DNA of 64,000 bases. It comes from Fen-1077 sp050014355. GTDB lineage: Bacteria > Chloroflexota > Dehalococcoidia > Dehalococcoidales > RBG-16-60-22. The DNA is taken from contig JBEKDL010000004.1 in the NCBI GenBank assembly GCA_050014355.1, positions 1 through 64,000 on the forward strand, written 5' to 3'. A program made the position numbers and the translations under genes. Every line of letters begins with the position of its first letter. Within the stretch, counting starts at the first letter, position 1. This document shows, one piece after another, positions 7,271 to 15,726 of this stretch. The notes below the pieces were generated by a model. The model saw only the letters and a list, made by a program, of their open reading frames with translations, made no database searches and was not told where the DNA came from.

Positions 7271-9164
7271 AAAAATAAGTGTAGCCGGTGCTTTCAAAGA
7301 GATAAAATCGCGGGCTATATCTCATTGGCAGAAACTCAACCATGATAAACCGGTCATCCTGGTCGGGACAGCCACCTGCGGCCGCGCCGCCGGCGCGTTA
7401 GAGGTCCTCCGGGCTTTTATAGACGAGGTTAAAAAGCACCATCTCGATTGCCCGGTGGTCGAGGTCGGCTGCATGGGGCATTGTTACGCCGAGCCGCTGG
7501 TGATTATCCGTAAACCCGGGGCGGCTCCGGTCTGCTACGGGCATGTCAACCCGGTCATCGCGGAAAGGCTGGTCAAGGAGTATATCCTCGGCAACAATCC
7601 GTGCCCGGAGTTCGTCCTGGCCGCCCTGGAACCGAACGATATCCTCCCCAGCTTCAAGGACTTTCCACGCTCTAAATACGAGCAAAAAATCATCCTGAAA
7701 AATTGCGGTCACATCGACCCCGCTGACATCGAACAATACATCGCCGGCGGAGGATACGCCGCTCTGGCGAAAGCCCTGGAAACGACTCCTGAAAATATTA
7801 TCGGGGAAATCGAAAAATCCGGGCTTCGGGGAAGGGGTGGGGCCGGTTTTTCCACCGGCCATAAGTGGCGCCTGTGTCTCCAGGCCCCGGGTAAAACGAA
7901 ATACGTTATCTGTAACGCCGACGAAGGCGACCCCGGCGCTTTCATCGACCGCGCCCTTCTGGAAAGCGACCCCCACTCGGTCATTGAAGGTATGATTATC
8001 GCCGGCTATGCCACCGGCGCGCGCCACGGCTATGTTTATGTCCGTGCTGAATATCCACTCGCCGTCGAACGACTGGAAATCGCCCTTAAACAGGCGAAAA
8101 AGCTAAACTTTCTCGGGGCACATGTTCTGGGGGGTGATTTCAGTTTTCATGTTCATCTCTTCCAGGGCTCCGGCGCTTTTGTTTGCGGGGAGGAAACGGC
8201 GCTTATCGCCTCACTGGAAGGTCACGCCGGGATGCCCCGCCACCGTCCCCCTTACCCGGCAACGCATGGCCTCCACGGTAAACCGACGGTGGTTAATAAT
8301 GTCAAGACCCTGGCTTACATCCGCCATATTATCAACAACGGGGCTGAATGGTTCGCGGGCATCGGCACGGAAAAAAGCCACGGTACGGCGGTCTTCGCGC
8401 TGGCCGGAAAAATCGTCAATACCGGCCTGGTGGAGGTGCCGATGGGCACCACCCTGCGCCAGATTATCTTCGAAGTGGGCAGCGGCATCCCCAAAGGCAA
8501 ACGGTTCAAGGCCGTCCAGATAGGCGGTCCTTCCGGCGGCTGTTTACCCGAGTCTGCCCTCGACCTGCCCGTCGATTTCGACTCTCTTCAAAGCGCCGGC
8601 GCCATCATGGGCTCGGGAGGGATGGTGGTGCTGGACGAGGACGACTGCATGGTGGAGATGGCGCGCTATTTCCTGGAGTTCACGCAACGGGAGTCCTGCG
8701 GTAAGTGCACCTTCTGCCGCCTGGGCACGAAGCAGATGCTGGAGATTCTTACGGATTTTACCTTTGGTAAGGGTAAAATCGATGACCTCGATAACCTGGA
8801 GCGCCTGGCAAATGAAGTTAAAGCCGGTTCATTATGCGCTTTAGGAAGAACAGCGCCCAACCCGATTCTCACCACCCTGCGCTATTTCCGCGGCGAATAT
8901 GAACACCACATCCAGCTGGGGAAATGCCCGGCATTGATGTGCCTGCACCTGACCGCCTATTATATCCTCCCCGATAAATGCGAGCGCTCCTGCGATGCCT
9001 GTGTCGGCAGCTGCACCGTGGAGGCCATCAGCCCGAACAAGAAGCGCATTAAAGTTATCGACCAGGAGAAATGCGTCAAGTGCGGCACCTGCCTCAAGGC
9101 GTGCCCGTTGCAGTATAACGCCGTCGTGAAACTTTCACCCCCGAGCGAGGTGCCCAAACCGTGA
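7257..9164 (+). CDS. NuoF-like FMN/NADH-binding subunit with ferredoxin domains
   Basis: About 635 residues. Order of domains: N-terminal thioredoxin-like [2Fe-2S] domain with C-x11-C and CMGHC (about 40-110), the NADH/FMN domain with RGRGGAGFSTGHKW (near 190) and GAFVCGEETAL, an SLBB domain, the 4Fe-4S site ESCGKCTFC (near 478), and two C-terminal ferredoxin motifs (575-630). This is the HndC/HymB/FdhB layout, longer than complex I NuoF. The first C-terminal motif reads C-x3-C-x2-C-x3-C, not the usual C-x2-C-x2-C-x3-C. The GTG at 7257 overlaps the nuoE-like stop; GTG 7233 and ATG 7203 are in frame. It should oxidise or reduce NAD(P)H. Confidence 0.9.
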   Translation: MILNEKISVAGAFKEIKSRAISHWQKLNHDKPVILVGTATCGRAAGALEVLRAFIDEVKKHHLDCPVVEVGCMGHCYAEPLVIIRKPGAAPVCYGHVNPVIAERLVKEYILGNNPCPEFVLAALEPNDILPSFKDFPRSKYEQKIILKNCGHIDPADIEQYIAGGGYAALAKALETTPENIIGEIEKSGLRGRGGAGFSTGHKWRLCLQAPGKTKYVICNADEGDPGAFIDRALLESDPHSVIEGMIIAGYATGARHGYVYVRAEYPLAVERLEIALKQAKKLNFLGAHVLGGDFSFHVHLFQGSGAFVCGEETALIASLEGHAGMPRHRPPYPATHGLHGKPTVVNNVKTLAYIRHIINNGAEWFAGIGTEKSHGTAVFALAGKIVNTGLVEVPMGTTLRQIIFEVGSGIPKGKRFKAVQIGGPSGGCLPESALDLPVDFDSLQSAGAIMGSGGMVVLDEDDCMVEMARYFLEFTQRESCGKCTFCRLGTKQMLEILTDFTFGKGKIDDLDNLERLANEVKAGSLCALGRTAPNPILTTLRYFRGEYEHHIQLGKCPALMCLHLTAYYILPDKCERSCDACVGSCTVEAISPNKKRIKVIDQEKCVKCGTCLKACPLQYNAVVKLSPPSEVPKP

Positions 9165-9835
9165 AGACCGTGACGCTGACCATCAACGGGCGGAAAATAA
9201 CCGCCCCCGTCGGGCAAAAGCTCCTCTGGGCGGCGCTGGACCACGGCATCTATATTCCCAACCTCTGCGCCATACGGGACAGGATAGAACCGGAGGCGGC
9301 CTGCCGGCTTTGCTGGGTGGAAATCGAGGGTGAACAAAATCCCGTCACGGCCTGTACCGAGCCTGCTACCGAAGGCATGGCGGTCAATACTAAAGGCGAG
9401 AAGGCCATCTCTCTTGCGCGGACCGGCTTCGAGCTTTTGATGGCGTCGCACGCGCTGGACTGCGCACATTGCCCGGCTAACGGTGCCTGCGATTTGCAGA
9501 AAATAGCCCATGTGCTGGGCTGTTCGCTGAAACCAAAACGCCTGCGCCCGCTGGTGAGGGGACTCCCCGTCGATGAAAGCAATCCCCTCTTTACCTATGC
9601 CCCCGATAAATGCGTCCTTTGCGGGCGCTGCGTGTGGGTCTGCCGCCAGCATGTCAAAAACGGCGTGCTCGGATTTGCCCACCGCGGCTTCCAGAGGAGA
9701 CTGACCACCTTCGGAGATGAGCCTATCGGCGGGGAGAGGTGCCTGGAATGCAGCAAGTGCGTGGCGGTATGTCCCTCCGGCGCGCTGGCGTTCAAGAATA
9801 ACTCAAAAGACAAAGCTCAAAGGTCAAAACCTTAG
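9161..9835 (+). CDS. NuoG/HydA N-terminal-type iron-sulfur protein without catalytic domain
   Basis: A 224-residue electron-transfer protein. It has an N-terminal [2Fe-2S] ferredoxin domain (C..C-RLC-..C, residues 35-70), the His-Cys 4Fe-4S motif HALDCAHCPANGAC (about 98-111) and two 4Fe-4S motifs CVLCGRC and CLECSKC. It ends there: no H-cluster (Fe-only hydrogenase) and no molybdopterin domain follow. The GTG start overlaps the previous stop (GTGA). The last 13 residues are encoded by an A-rich repeat (9811-9832). With the two previous genes it makes a complete diaphorase module that needs an outside partner. Confidence 0.88.
   Translation: MKTVTLTINGRKITAPVGQKLLWAALDHGIYIPNLCAIRDRIEPEAACRLCWVEIEGEQNPVTACTEPATEGMAVNTKGEKAISLARTGFELLMASHALDCAHCPANGACDLQKIAHVLGCSLKPKRLRPLVRGLPVDESNPLFTYAPDKCVLCGRCVWVCRQHVKNGVLGFAHRGFQRRLTTFGDEPIGGERCLECSKCVAVCPSGALAFKNNSKDKAQRSKP
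9815..9832 (+). repeat. A-rich repeat, left arm flanking GNAT gene
   Basis: GCTCAAAGGTCAAAACCT. An imperfect inverted copy lies at 10328-10352 on the other side of the GNAT gene. Similar AAATTCAAAGCT motifs occur at 19420-19445. Confidence 0.5.
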
Positions 9836-9848
9836 CTTAAAATTAAAG

Positions 9849-10316
9849 CTAAATTCGCCGATATAACCTATGCCTGTAGTCGGTAAATCCGTGTTTTTTC
9901 CAGAAAGAGTAACCAATGGGGTTCTTTGTAAGAACCTCAAGTTCAACACGCTCGATATTTCTTGACTTAAACCACTTAAGAATCTCGCTTACCATTTTTT
10001 CGCCCACGCCCCTGCGCCGATAGCTTGCTGTGACCGCCACATGATCGATAGCTCCAAATTTCTCAAGTTTAAGTCCCTTTGAACTCCTGATTTCCGACAG
10101 GGAATAGGCAACGACTTGCTCTCCATCCAACGCTATCAGCACCAGACCATCTTCAAATTTCATTAGCCGCCGCACCATCTCCTCTTCAAAGCCAACTACC
10201 GCACCATCTCGCGGTGTAAAAATATAGTCGATATCACGATGAAAATACATGAATTCCAGCCATAGCTTACAAATTTCCGGTATATGCTGTTCTTCGGCTT
10301 TAACGATTTTAATCAT
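9849..10316 (-). CDS. GNAT family N-acetyltransferase
   Basis: A 155-residue acetyl-CoA-dependent acyltransferase. The acetyl-CoA binding loop YRRRGVGEKM (R-x-x-G-x-G) follows the beta strand DHVAVTASY, and the tail has NPIGYSFWKKHGF, typical of motif B. The substrate is unknown. The gene is a single unit between convergent/tandem operons and is flanked by imperfect inverted A-rich repeats, which could mean it arrived as a small cassette. Confidence 0.85.
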   Translation of the reverse strand: MIKIVKAEEQHIPEICKLWLEFMYFHRDIDYIFTPRDGAVVGFEEEMVRRLMKFEDGLVLIALDGEQVVAYSLSEIRSSKGLKLEKFGAIDHVAVTASYRRRGVGEKMVSEILKWFKSRNIERVELEVLTKNPIGYSFWKKHGFTDYRHRLYRRI

Positions 10317-10327
10317 AGTAACAAAAT

Positions 10328-10352
10328 AGTTTTGACTTTTGAACTTTGAGTT
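10328..10352 (-). repeat. A-rich repeat, right arm flanking GNAT gene
   Basis: On the minus strand this reads AACTCAAAGTTCAAAAGTC, similar to the copy at 9815-9832 in inverted orientation. Confidence 0.5.
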
Positions 10353-10363
10353 AAAACATACTC

Positions 10364-11770
10364 TTACCGACCGCTCTTACTGCGCGTCGTACCACGCTTT
10401 TGATTGGGTTTTCTTTCCGTCCGGAAATCAGGCGCGATAATCGCAAAGGTGACGCTCACCTTGCGGTCAACGAGGCGGGAGCTTATCGAGCCATCCACCT
10501 CCGCCATAATCTCATCGAGCGATAGTCGGGTGGTAACGACCGTCGGCAGGCGGCTGTTATAGCGGTAGTTGATGAGCTGGAAAAGTTTCTCTTTGACCCA
10601 CGGGTTGGTGGACTGCTCGCCGAAATCGTCCAGCACCAGCAGCGGCGCTGTTTTCACGCTTTCGAAGAACTGGTCGTAAGACACCTTGCTGTCCGGGGAA
10701 AAGGCGGAGCGGAGGTGGTCGAGGAAGTCCGGCACCACGACAAAAAGGGCCGGTTTGCTGATTTCGTAGCGGTAGTTTACGATGGCCGCCGCCAGGTGGG
10801 TCTTGCCGCTGCCTGTCTCGCCCATGAACACGAGCCAGCCCTCCGGGTTCTTGGCGAAATCGAAGGCGAGGCGATAGGCAGCATCCATGTTATCCTGTTG
10901 TTCTACGGACAAGTCGTTGCGGCGTTTATAGTTGATAAAGGTCATGTTCTTCTGGAGCTCGAACTCCGGCGCCCAGGCATAGGATGGCGACGGCGACTCC
11001 TCCTCGAGGATAAAGACCTGGCAGAGTCGAGGGTCGGTCAGTCGCGTGCGCAGACGGTCCTCCATCTGTTCCACCGGCGTACCCGTGACAATCACCGTCG
11101 GCAGCTCGTTGTTAAAGCGGGAGGTAAGCAGCTGGTCGAGCTTCTCTTTAGCCCAGGGCGTGCCGGACTGCACCCCCAGGTCATCCAAGGCCAGCAGCGG
11201 CGTGTTCCGCACCTGCTCGAAGAACTCATCGTAAGGCATTTCGCTTTCGGGGTTGAAAGAGGCGCGGATGCGGTCGAGGAGGTCGGGGGCAGTGATATAG
11301 AAAGCCGGTTGGCCCTGCCGGATGCGCTCGTTGACGATGGCCGCCGCCAGGTGAGTCTTGCCGCTGCCGCTGGGGCCGCCCAGCACCAGCCACCCCTTGG
11401 GCTCGTTAGCGAAGGAGCGGGCGGCCTGGTGGGCGCGGGCGAATCTTTCCTGGCTGCGTTTGCTGCTGCTCCTGCCTTCCGGCATCAGGTTATCGAAGGT
11501 AAAACGCGTCAGAGAGCCCAGGTTGCTGTACTGTTTAAGGCGGGACCGGCGCTCTTCATCCTGCGTTCTGGTCACACAGCGGCACGGCACGACGCGACTG
11601 TAGTCCGGCTTGCCCGAAGGCAATCGGGGGTGTACCACGCGGGCGCCTTTACAGACAGGACAATCCGCACTATTCGCCGGCTCTTCTTCAGCGCCGGACC
11701 ATGTGTCCGTATTTTCCTTTGAAGTACTTGTCCGGGCCTGCTTTTTGAGAATCTCGCTGATATGCTCCAT
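10364..11770 (-). CDS. DnaC/IstB-type AAA+ protein with two tandem ATPase domains
   Basis: A 468-residue probable helicase loader. Residues 37-65 hold a cysteine cluster (CPVC and CRC), probably zinc-binding. Two homologous DnaC/DnaI-type AAA+ domains follow: Walker A GPSGSGKTH at 132-140 with Walker B LLALDDLG at 192-199, and GETGSGKTH at 317-325 with LLVLDDFG at 377-384. Both copies share APDLLD/VPDFLD and E/D-FF-E motifs, so this is an internal duplication; ordinary DnaC/DnaI has one. The tail is basic. The start at 11770 lies 83 bp inside the dnaD-like gene; MEHISEILKK matches the usual loader N-terminus. It is last in rplI-dnaB-dnaD-dnaC. Confidence 0.88.
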   Translation of the reverse strand: MEHISEILKKQARTSTSKENTDTWSGAEEEPANSADCPVCKGARVVHPRLPSGKPDYSRVVPCRCVTRTQDEERRSRLKQYSNLGSLTRFTFDNLMPEGRSSSKRSQERFARAHQAARSFANEPKGWLVLGGPSGSGKTHLAAAIVNERIRQGQPAFYITAPDLLDRIRASFNPESEMPYDEFFEQVRNTPLLALDDLGVQSGTPWAKEKLDQLLTSRFNNELPTVIVTGTPVEQMEDRLRTRLTDPRLCQVFILEEESPSPSYAWAPEFELQKNMTFINYKRRNDLSVEQQDNMDAAYRLAFDFAKNPEGWLVFMGETGSGKTHLAAAIVNYRYEISKPALFVVVPDFLDHLRSAFSPDSKVSYDQFFESVKTAPLLVLDDFGEQSTNPWVKEKLFQLINYRYNSRLPTVVTTRLSLDEIMAEVDGSISSRLVDRKVSVTFAIIAPDFRTERKPNQKRGTTRSKSGR

Positions 11771-12401
11771 CGCTCCGGCCTTCTACCGACCAGTTTTCCA
11801 GAATCTTGCTGATATACCTGATATTTCTCTTGTTATGTAAAGCCGCTTCCCTGATGGCGTCCCGCAGCCACTCCGGCGGATATAATTTCTCGATTTCCCG
11901 GAGTTCGTCGGCGACCATCGGGGTAAGCAAGCCGATGTTCTGCTCATAAAGGGAATAAATATCCGGCGGCTCTTCCGCCGGGGCATCCGGCCTGGAGCCG
12001 ACTTTCAATCCGCCCCGGTTGAGCTCGCCGCTCTCTATTTTCGCCGCCGCCTGCCGGCCCGATTCGTCATTCAGGAAATAGATATTTTCGGCCGCGCCAT
12101 CTTTTTCAATCGCCAGGCTTAATAGTGTACCGCGCTCGGAAGCCATCTTTAAGGCGCGGCGCAGCGTTTCTTCCGGTTTCTCCCCCAGCCCCTTGAGACT
12201 GCCCGTTAAAGCGCTATTTCCCAGCAACTCATTAAAACTGACGAAGCGGGGATACCCCTTTTTACGATAGACCGCCGCGATAACGTGCAGCGTTATTTTC
12301 AGCTCGGCCATATCGTCTATCTCCGGCAGCAGGCTGCTGAAAAAGGCGTTAGGGACGGAGGTGAACTCCGTCCTGGCGGGAAAACCTTTAAACTTACTCA
12401 T
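11688..12401 (-). CDS. DnaD-domain replication initiation protein
   Basis: A 237-residue protein whose C-terminal part (about 150-215) is a DnaD domain: YEQNIGLLTPMVADELREI, then YPPEWLRDAIREA and NIRYISKILENW. The N-terminal 100 residues resemble a winged-helix domain. DnaD-type proteins help remodel DNA and recruit the helicase loader in Gram-positive initiation and restart. It starts by an ATGA overlap with the dnaB stop and overlaps the dnaC-like gene by 83 bp, so the three are translationally coupled. Confidence 0.85.
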   Translation of the reverse strand: MSKFKGFPARTEFTSVPNAFFSSLLPEIDDMAELKITLHVIAAVYRKKGYPRFVSFNELLGNSALTGSLKGLGEKPEETLRRALKMASERGTLLSLAIEKDGAAENIYFLNDESGRQAAAKIESGELNRGGLKVGSRPDAPAEEPPDIYSLYEQNIGLLTPMVADELREIEKLYPPEWLRDAIREAALHNKRNIRYISKILENWSVEGRSDGAYQRDSQKAGPDKYFKGKYGHMVRR

Positions 12402-13780
12402 AGCAAGGTCGGCTCAACGCTGCCCAGGCTCTCGAACTTGGCCAGGCTATGTTTGAAACGCAGCTTCACCCGGCCGGTCGGTCCGTTACGGTGCTTGGCG
12501 ATAATCACGTCCGCCTCCTCGCGGGGATATTCCCGGTCGGGATGGGCGGCAAGCCATTCTTCTTCGCTTTTATAATAATATTCGTCGCGGTAGATAAAGA
12601 GGACGACATCCGCGTCCTGCTCGATACTGCCGCTCTCGCGGAGGTCGGAAAGTTGCGGCTCGTGGGAGGCGCGCCACTCTACGGCGCGGGAGAGCTGCGA
12701 GACCGCCAGCACCGGGGCGTTAAGCTCACGCGCCAGCGCCTTGAGCGCCCGGGAGATATAGCTGATTTCCTGCACGCGGTTTTCACCGCGCCCACTGCTC
12801 TCCCCCTGCATGAGCTGTAAATAATCGAGAATAACCATATCAATACCGCGCTCGTAGTTGAGGCGGAGCGCCTTGGAGCGCAACTCCGCCATGCGAATCA
12901 TCGGCGTATCATCGATGTAAATCGGGGCTTCTGAAAGGACGCCGGTGGCTTCCAGGACTTTCCTCTCCTCATCTTCGGTCTTATGCTCGCCGAAACGGAT
13001 GCGCCGGGCATTGACCCCCGACTCACTGGAGACAAGGCGCGTTACTAGCGAGTCGCGGCTCATCTCCAGGCTGAAGAGGGCAATGCAAGCGCGGTGTTCG
13101 ACCGCCGCATTACGGGCGATGTTCAACGCCAGGCTGGTCTTGCCCATGCTGGGCCTTCCGGCGACAATTACCAGGTCGGAGCGCTGAAATCCATTGAGGA
13201 ACTCATCCAGCCCGGCAAAGCCGGAAGAAACGTAAGGCAAACGCTCGGGGGGGCGGCCGGCCGCTTCGGGGGACTCTTCAAAATATTTGTCCAGCACCTG
13301 CCGAATGTGCGTCAGGTCTCCGGCACCCTGCCCGCGCCGCAGCTTGAAAAGCAGCCCTTCCGCTTTGGCCATGCTTTCTTCGACATCCGGCCCGGCTTCG
13401 TAGCCGATACCGGCGATGCGGTCTCCGGCGCTTATCAGCTGGCGCATGACCGAGAGCCGGTAGACAATCCGGCCATAGTGCTCGATATCCAGAGAGGTGG
13501 GACACACAGATACCAGGTAGCTTAGACGCGCGGCGCCGCCGCAGGACTCCAGCCGGCCCCGGCGCGATAGCTCCTGTGCCAGCGTCACCTGGTTGATGGC
13601 CTCGTCACGCTGGTAAAGCGCTACGGCGGCTTCATAGAGCCACTGGTTCTGCTCGAAATAGAAATCTGCCGGCTGGAGAAAATCGGCTATCTGGAAAATG
13701 GCCGAGCCGTCAATCAGCAGCGAGCCTATAACCGCTTCTTCAGCATCGTTATCATTCGGCGGCAACCTGACATCGTTCAC
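12398..13780 (-). CDS. dnaB: Replicative DNA helicase DnaB
   Basis: The hexameric 5'-3' helicase at the replication fork. The 460-residue protein has the N-terminal helical domain (PPNDNDAEEAVIGSLL), the RecA-type core with Walker A GRPSMGKTS, and downstream DYLQLMQG and SQLSR motifs, length typical. It begins six bases after the rplI stop and ends in a 4-bp overlap with the DnaD-domain gene. No intein is seen. Confidence 0.97.
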   Translation of the reverse strand: MNDVRLPPNDNDAEEAVIGSLLIDGSAIFQIADFLQPADFYFEQNQWLYEAAVALYQRDEAINQVTLAQELSRRGRLESCGGAARLSYLVSVCPTSLDIEHYGRIVYRLSVMRQLISAGDRIAGIGYEAGPDVEESMAKAEGLLFKLRRGQGAGDLTHIRQVLDKYFEESPEAAGRPPERLPYVSSGFAGLDEFLNGFQRSDLVIVAGRPSMGKTSLALNIARNAAVEHRACIALFSLEMSRDSLVTRLVSSESGVNARRIRFGEHKTEDEERKVLEATGVLSEAPIYIDDTPMIRMAELRSKALRLNYERGIDMVILDYLQLMQGESSGRGENRVQEISYISRALKALARELNAPVLAVSQLSRAVEWRASHEPQLSDLRESGSIEQDADVVLFIYRDEYYYKSEEEWLAAHPDREYPREEADVIIAKHRNGPTGRVKLRFKHSLAKFESLGSVEPTLL

Positions 13781-13786
13781 CCGTTA

Positions 13787-14605
13787 CTACTCCTTCGGTT
13801 CCCCTTCCGCTTTAGTTTCCGATTTTTTAGCCTTCTTTTCCGCTTTCGGCTTCTTTTCCTTCTTTTCTTCTTTAGGAGGTTCGCCTTCCTTTTCGACTTT
13901 CTTTTCCTCTTTTTTCGCTTTCTTTTCTTTCTTTTCCGCTCTGGCTTCCTTTTCTTCAGGCTTCTCGGCCGCAGCGGTTACAGCAGGCGGTTCTTTCCCG
14001 GCTTCCAGCGCCGGTTGTTCTTCCTTAGCTTCTTTGGGTGCTTTTTCTTTTTTCTCTTTCTTTACCGCCCTGGGCTTTTCTTTCTTCTCCGCTTTCGTTT
14101 CCTTTTCCTCAACCTTTTCAGGCTGTTTTTCAACCTTTACCGGCCTGGCCGCACCTTCCTCATCAGACATGACTGTCACGCTGACAATGGCCGTGATGTC
14201 ATGGGTAAAACGAATAGTCACATCATAAACGCCCACCTGACGGATAGGCTCCGCCAGGTCAACTTTCCTTTTATCGACTTCACGACCGATTACTTTGCCA
14301 AGCTCCGCGGCGATATCTGCGCCGGTGACCGAGCCGTAAAGGTGTTCTTTCTCGCCGACCTTCGCTTTCAGGGTTATCTCTGTGCCGGTGATGACTTTAG
14401 CCAGTTCAGCCATCTCGGCTTCTTCTATCGCCCGCTGTTTGGCGACTTTTTTGATGTGGGACTCGACGGCAGCTGCAGCCCGCGAATCAGCCAGGACAGC
14501 CAGCCTCTGGGGGAAAAGGTAGTTCCGGGCATAGCCATCCGCCACTACCTTGTTCTGCCCTGCCCTGGCCACATTGGGGACATCTTCGATAAATATAACC
14601 TTCAC
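13787..14605 (-). CDS. rplI: Ribosomal protein bL9 with long charged C-terminal tail
   Basis: Large-subunit protein bL9. Residues 1-150 are a normal L9: MKVIFIEDVPNVARAGQ, the connecting helix and the C-terminal domain ending in VSVTVM. About 120 further residues of low complexity (Lys, Glu, Ala with KKEKK and EEK runs) follow without a stop, nearly doubling the usual 148. The tail is probably disordered and of unknown use. Start is GTG at 14605, preceded by AAGGAGAG. First gene of the rplI-dnaB-dnaD-dnaC operon. Confidence 0.93.
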   Translation of the reverse strand: MKVIFIEDVPNVARAGQNKVVADGYARNYLFPQRLAVLADSRAAAAVESHIKKVAKQRAIEEAEMAELAKVITGTEITLKAKVGEKEHLYGSVTGADIAAELGKVIGREVDKRKVDLAEPIRQVGVYDVTIRFTHDITAIVSVTVMSDEEGAARPVKVEKQPEKVEEKETKAEKKEKPRAVKKEKKEKAPKEAKEEQPALEAGKEPPAVTAAAEKPEEKEARAEKKEKKAKKEEKKVEKEGEPPKEEKKEKKPKAEKKAKKSETKAEGEPKE

Positions 14606-14634
14606 AACACTCTCCTTTTTTTGATGACAATAAT

Positions 14635-14663
14635 TTTATAACTTAACCGCGGGGACACGTCAA
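14635..14663 (-). promoter_or_regulatory. Promoter of rplI-dnaB-dnaD-dnaC
   Basis: On the minus strand TTGACG (14663-14658) is followed after 17 bp by TATAAA (14640-14635), 30 bp before the rplI start codon. The sequence fits a sigma70-type promoter closely. Confidence 0.65.
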
Positions 14664-14718
14664 ATGCCCGGTCTAGCCGAGCCCTGAAAAATCCAGGAAT
14701 ATTTTTTTGTAATACCCG

Positions 14719-15639
14719 TTATCCGCTTAGATATTTTTCAGCAGAGATGGCCGCCACGGCGCCGTCGCCGGCGGAGGCGATAAGCTGCCTTATTGAGCCG
14801 CTGCGTATATCACCGGCGGCCATTATACCGGGCACGCTGGTCTCCATCCTGGCGTTGGTAATTATCGAGCCGTTATCATCCATATCCACAACGCCCTTTA
14901 AATAACCCGTGTTGGGCTTGAACCCGACCGCTACAAAAATGCCGGATACATCAAGTGCAGTTTTCTCCTGGCTTTTTACGTTGACCACCCTGACTTTTTT
15001 AACCGCCTTATCACCAGTTATTTCCTCGATGGTGCTGTCCCACAGGAACTCCAGTTTCGGCTCGGCAAAGGCCTTATCCTGCAATATTTTCGTGGCGCGC
15101 AGCTCGTTACGGCGGTGAATCACGGTTACTTTTGATGCGAACCTGGTAAGCTCGAGGGCCTCCGTCAGCGCGGCGTTGCCACCCCCTACCACCGCTACCG
15201 CTTTATTTCTGAAAAAAGCGCCGTCGCAGGTGGCGCAGTAAGAAACGCCCCGGCCGGTAAACTCGGCCTCGCCGGGAACGCCCAGCTTCTGGCGCTCCAG
15301 TCCCCCTGCCACGATGATACATCTGGCACCAAATTCCCCTTGAGACGTATGGACTATCTTCAACGCGCCCTTTATCTCGATGCCGGTAACCTCGGCGTAC
15401 GTTTCCTCGATGCCGAATTTCTTTGCTTGGCGGTACATCGCCTGGGTTAAATCAATACCGCTGATTCCCTCGAAACCGGGATAGTTTTCCACCAGCGCCG
15501 TGTTAATAGCCTGGCCGCCGATAGCCCCTTTTTCGATGAGGAGAGTGCTCTGTCCGGCCCGGGCGGTATAGATACCGGCGCTTAGCCCGGCCGGCCCCCC
15601 GCCGATGATGATGATATCGTATGTTTTTTGGGTCTGCAT
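14719..15639 (-). CDS. trxB: Thioredoxin reductase
   Basis: A 306-residue FAD/NADPH flavoprotein. It shows the FAD motif IIGGGPAGLSAGIYTARAG, the redox-active CATCDG (CxxC), the NADPH-binding VVGGGNAALTEAL and the closing AAGDIRSG. It reduces thioredoxin, encoded 87 bp upstream at 15727-16050. The gap between the two genes carries short TCAAGTATCAA repeats (15655-15680). Confidence 0.95.
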   Translation of the reverse strand: MQTQKTYDIIIIGGGPAGLSAGIYTARAGQSTLLIEKGAIGGQAINTALVENYPGFEGISGIDLTQAMYRQAKKFGIEETYAEVTGIEIKGALKIVHTSQGEFGARCIIVAGGLERQKLGVPGEAEFTGRGVSYCATCDGAFFRNKAVAVVGGGNAALTEALELTRFASKVTVIHRRNELRATKILQDKAFAEPKLEFLWDSTIEEITGDKAVKKVRVVNVKSQEKTALDVSGIFVAVGFKPNTGYLKGVVDMDDNGSIITNARMETSVPGIMAAGDIRSGSIRQLIASAGDGAVAAISAEKYLSG

Positions 15640-15726
15640 ATCTTCTTTAAAGTATCAAGGTTCAAGTATCAAGTATCAAACCCCATTTCCCCTTGCTACT
15701 TGTTACATGCTGCTTGCTACTTATCT

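Noticed and set aside
10715..11722. 335-codon plus-strand open frame
   Set aside because: Antisense to the DnaC-like gene; high-GC third positions create long shadow frames, and the product resembles nothing.
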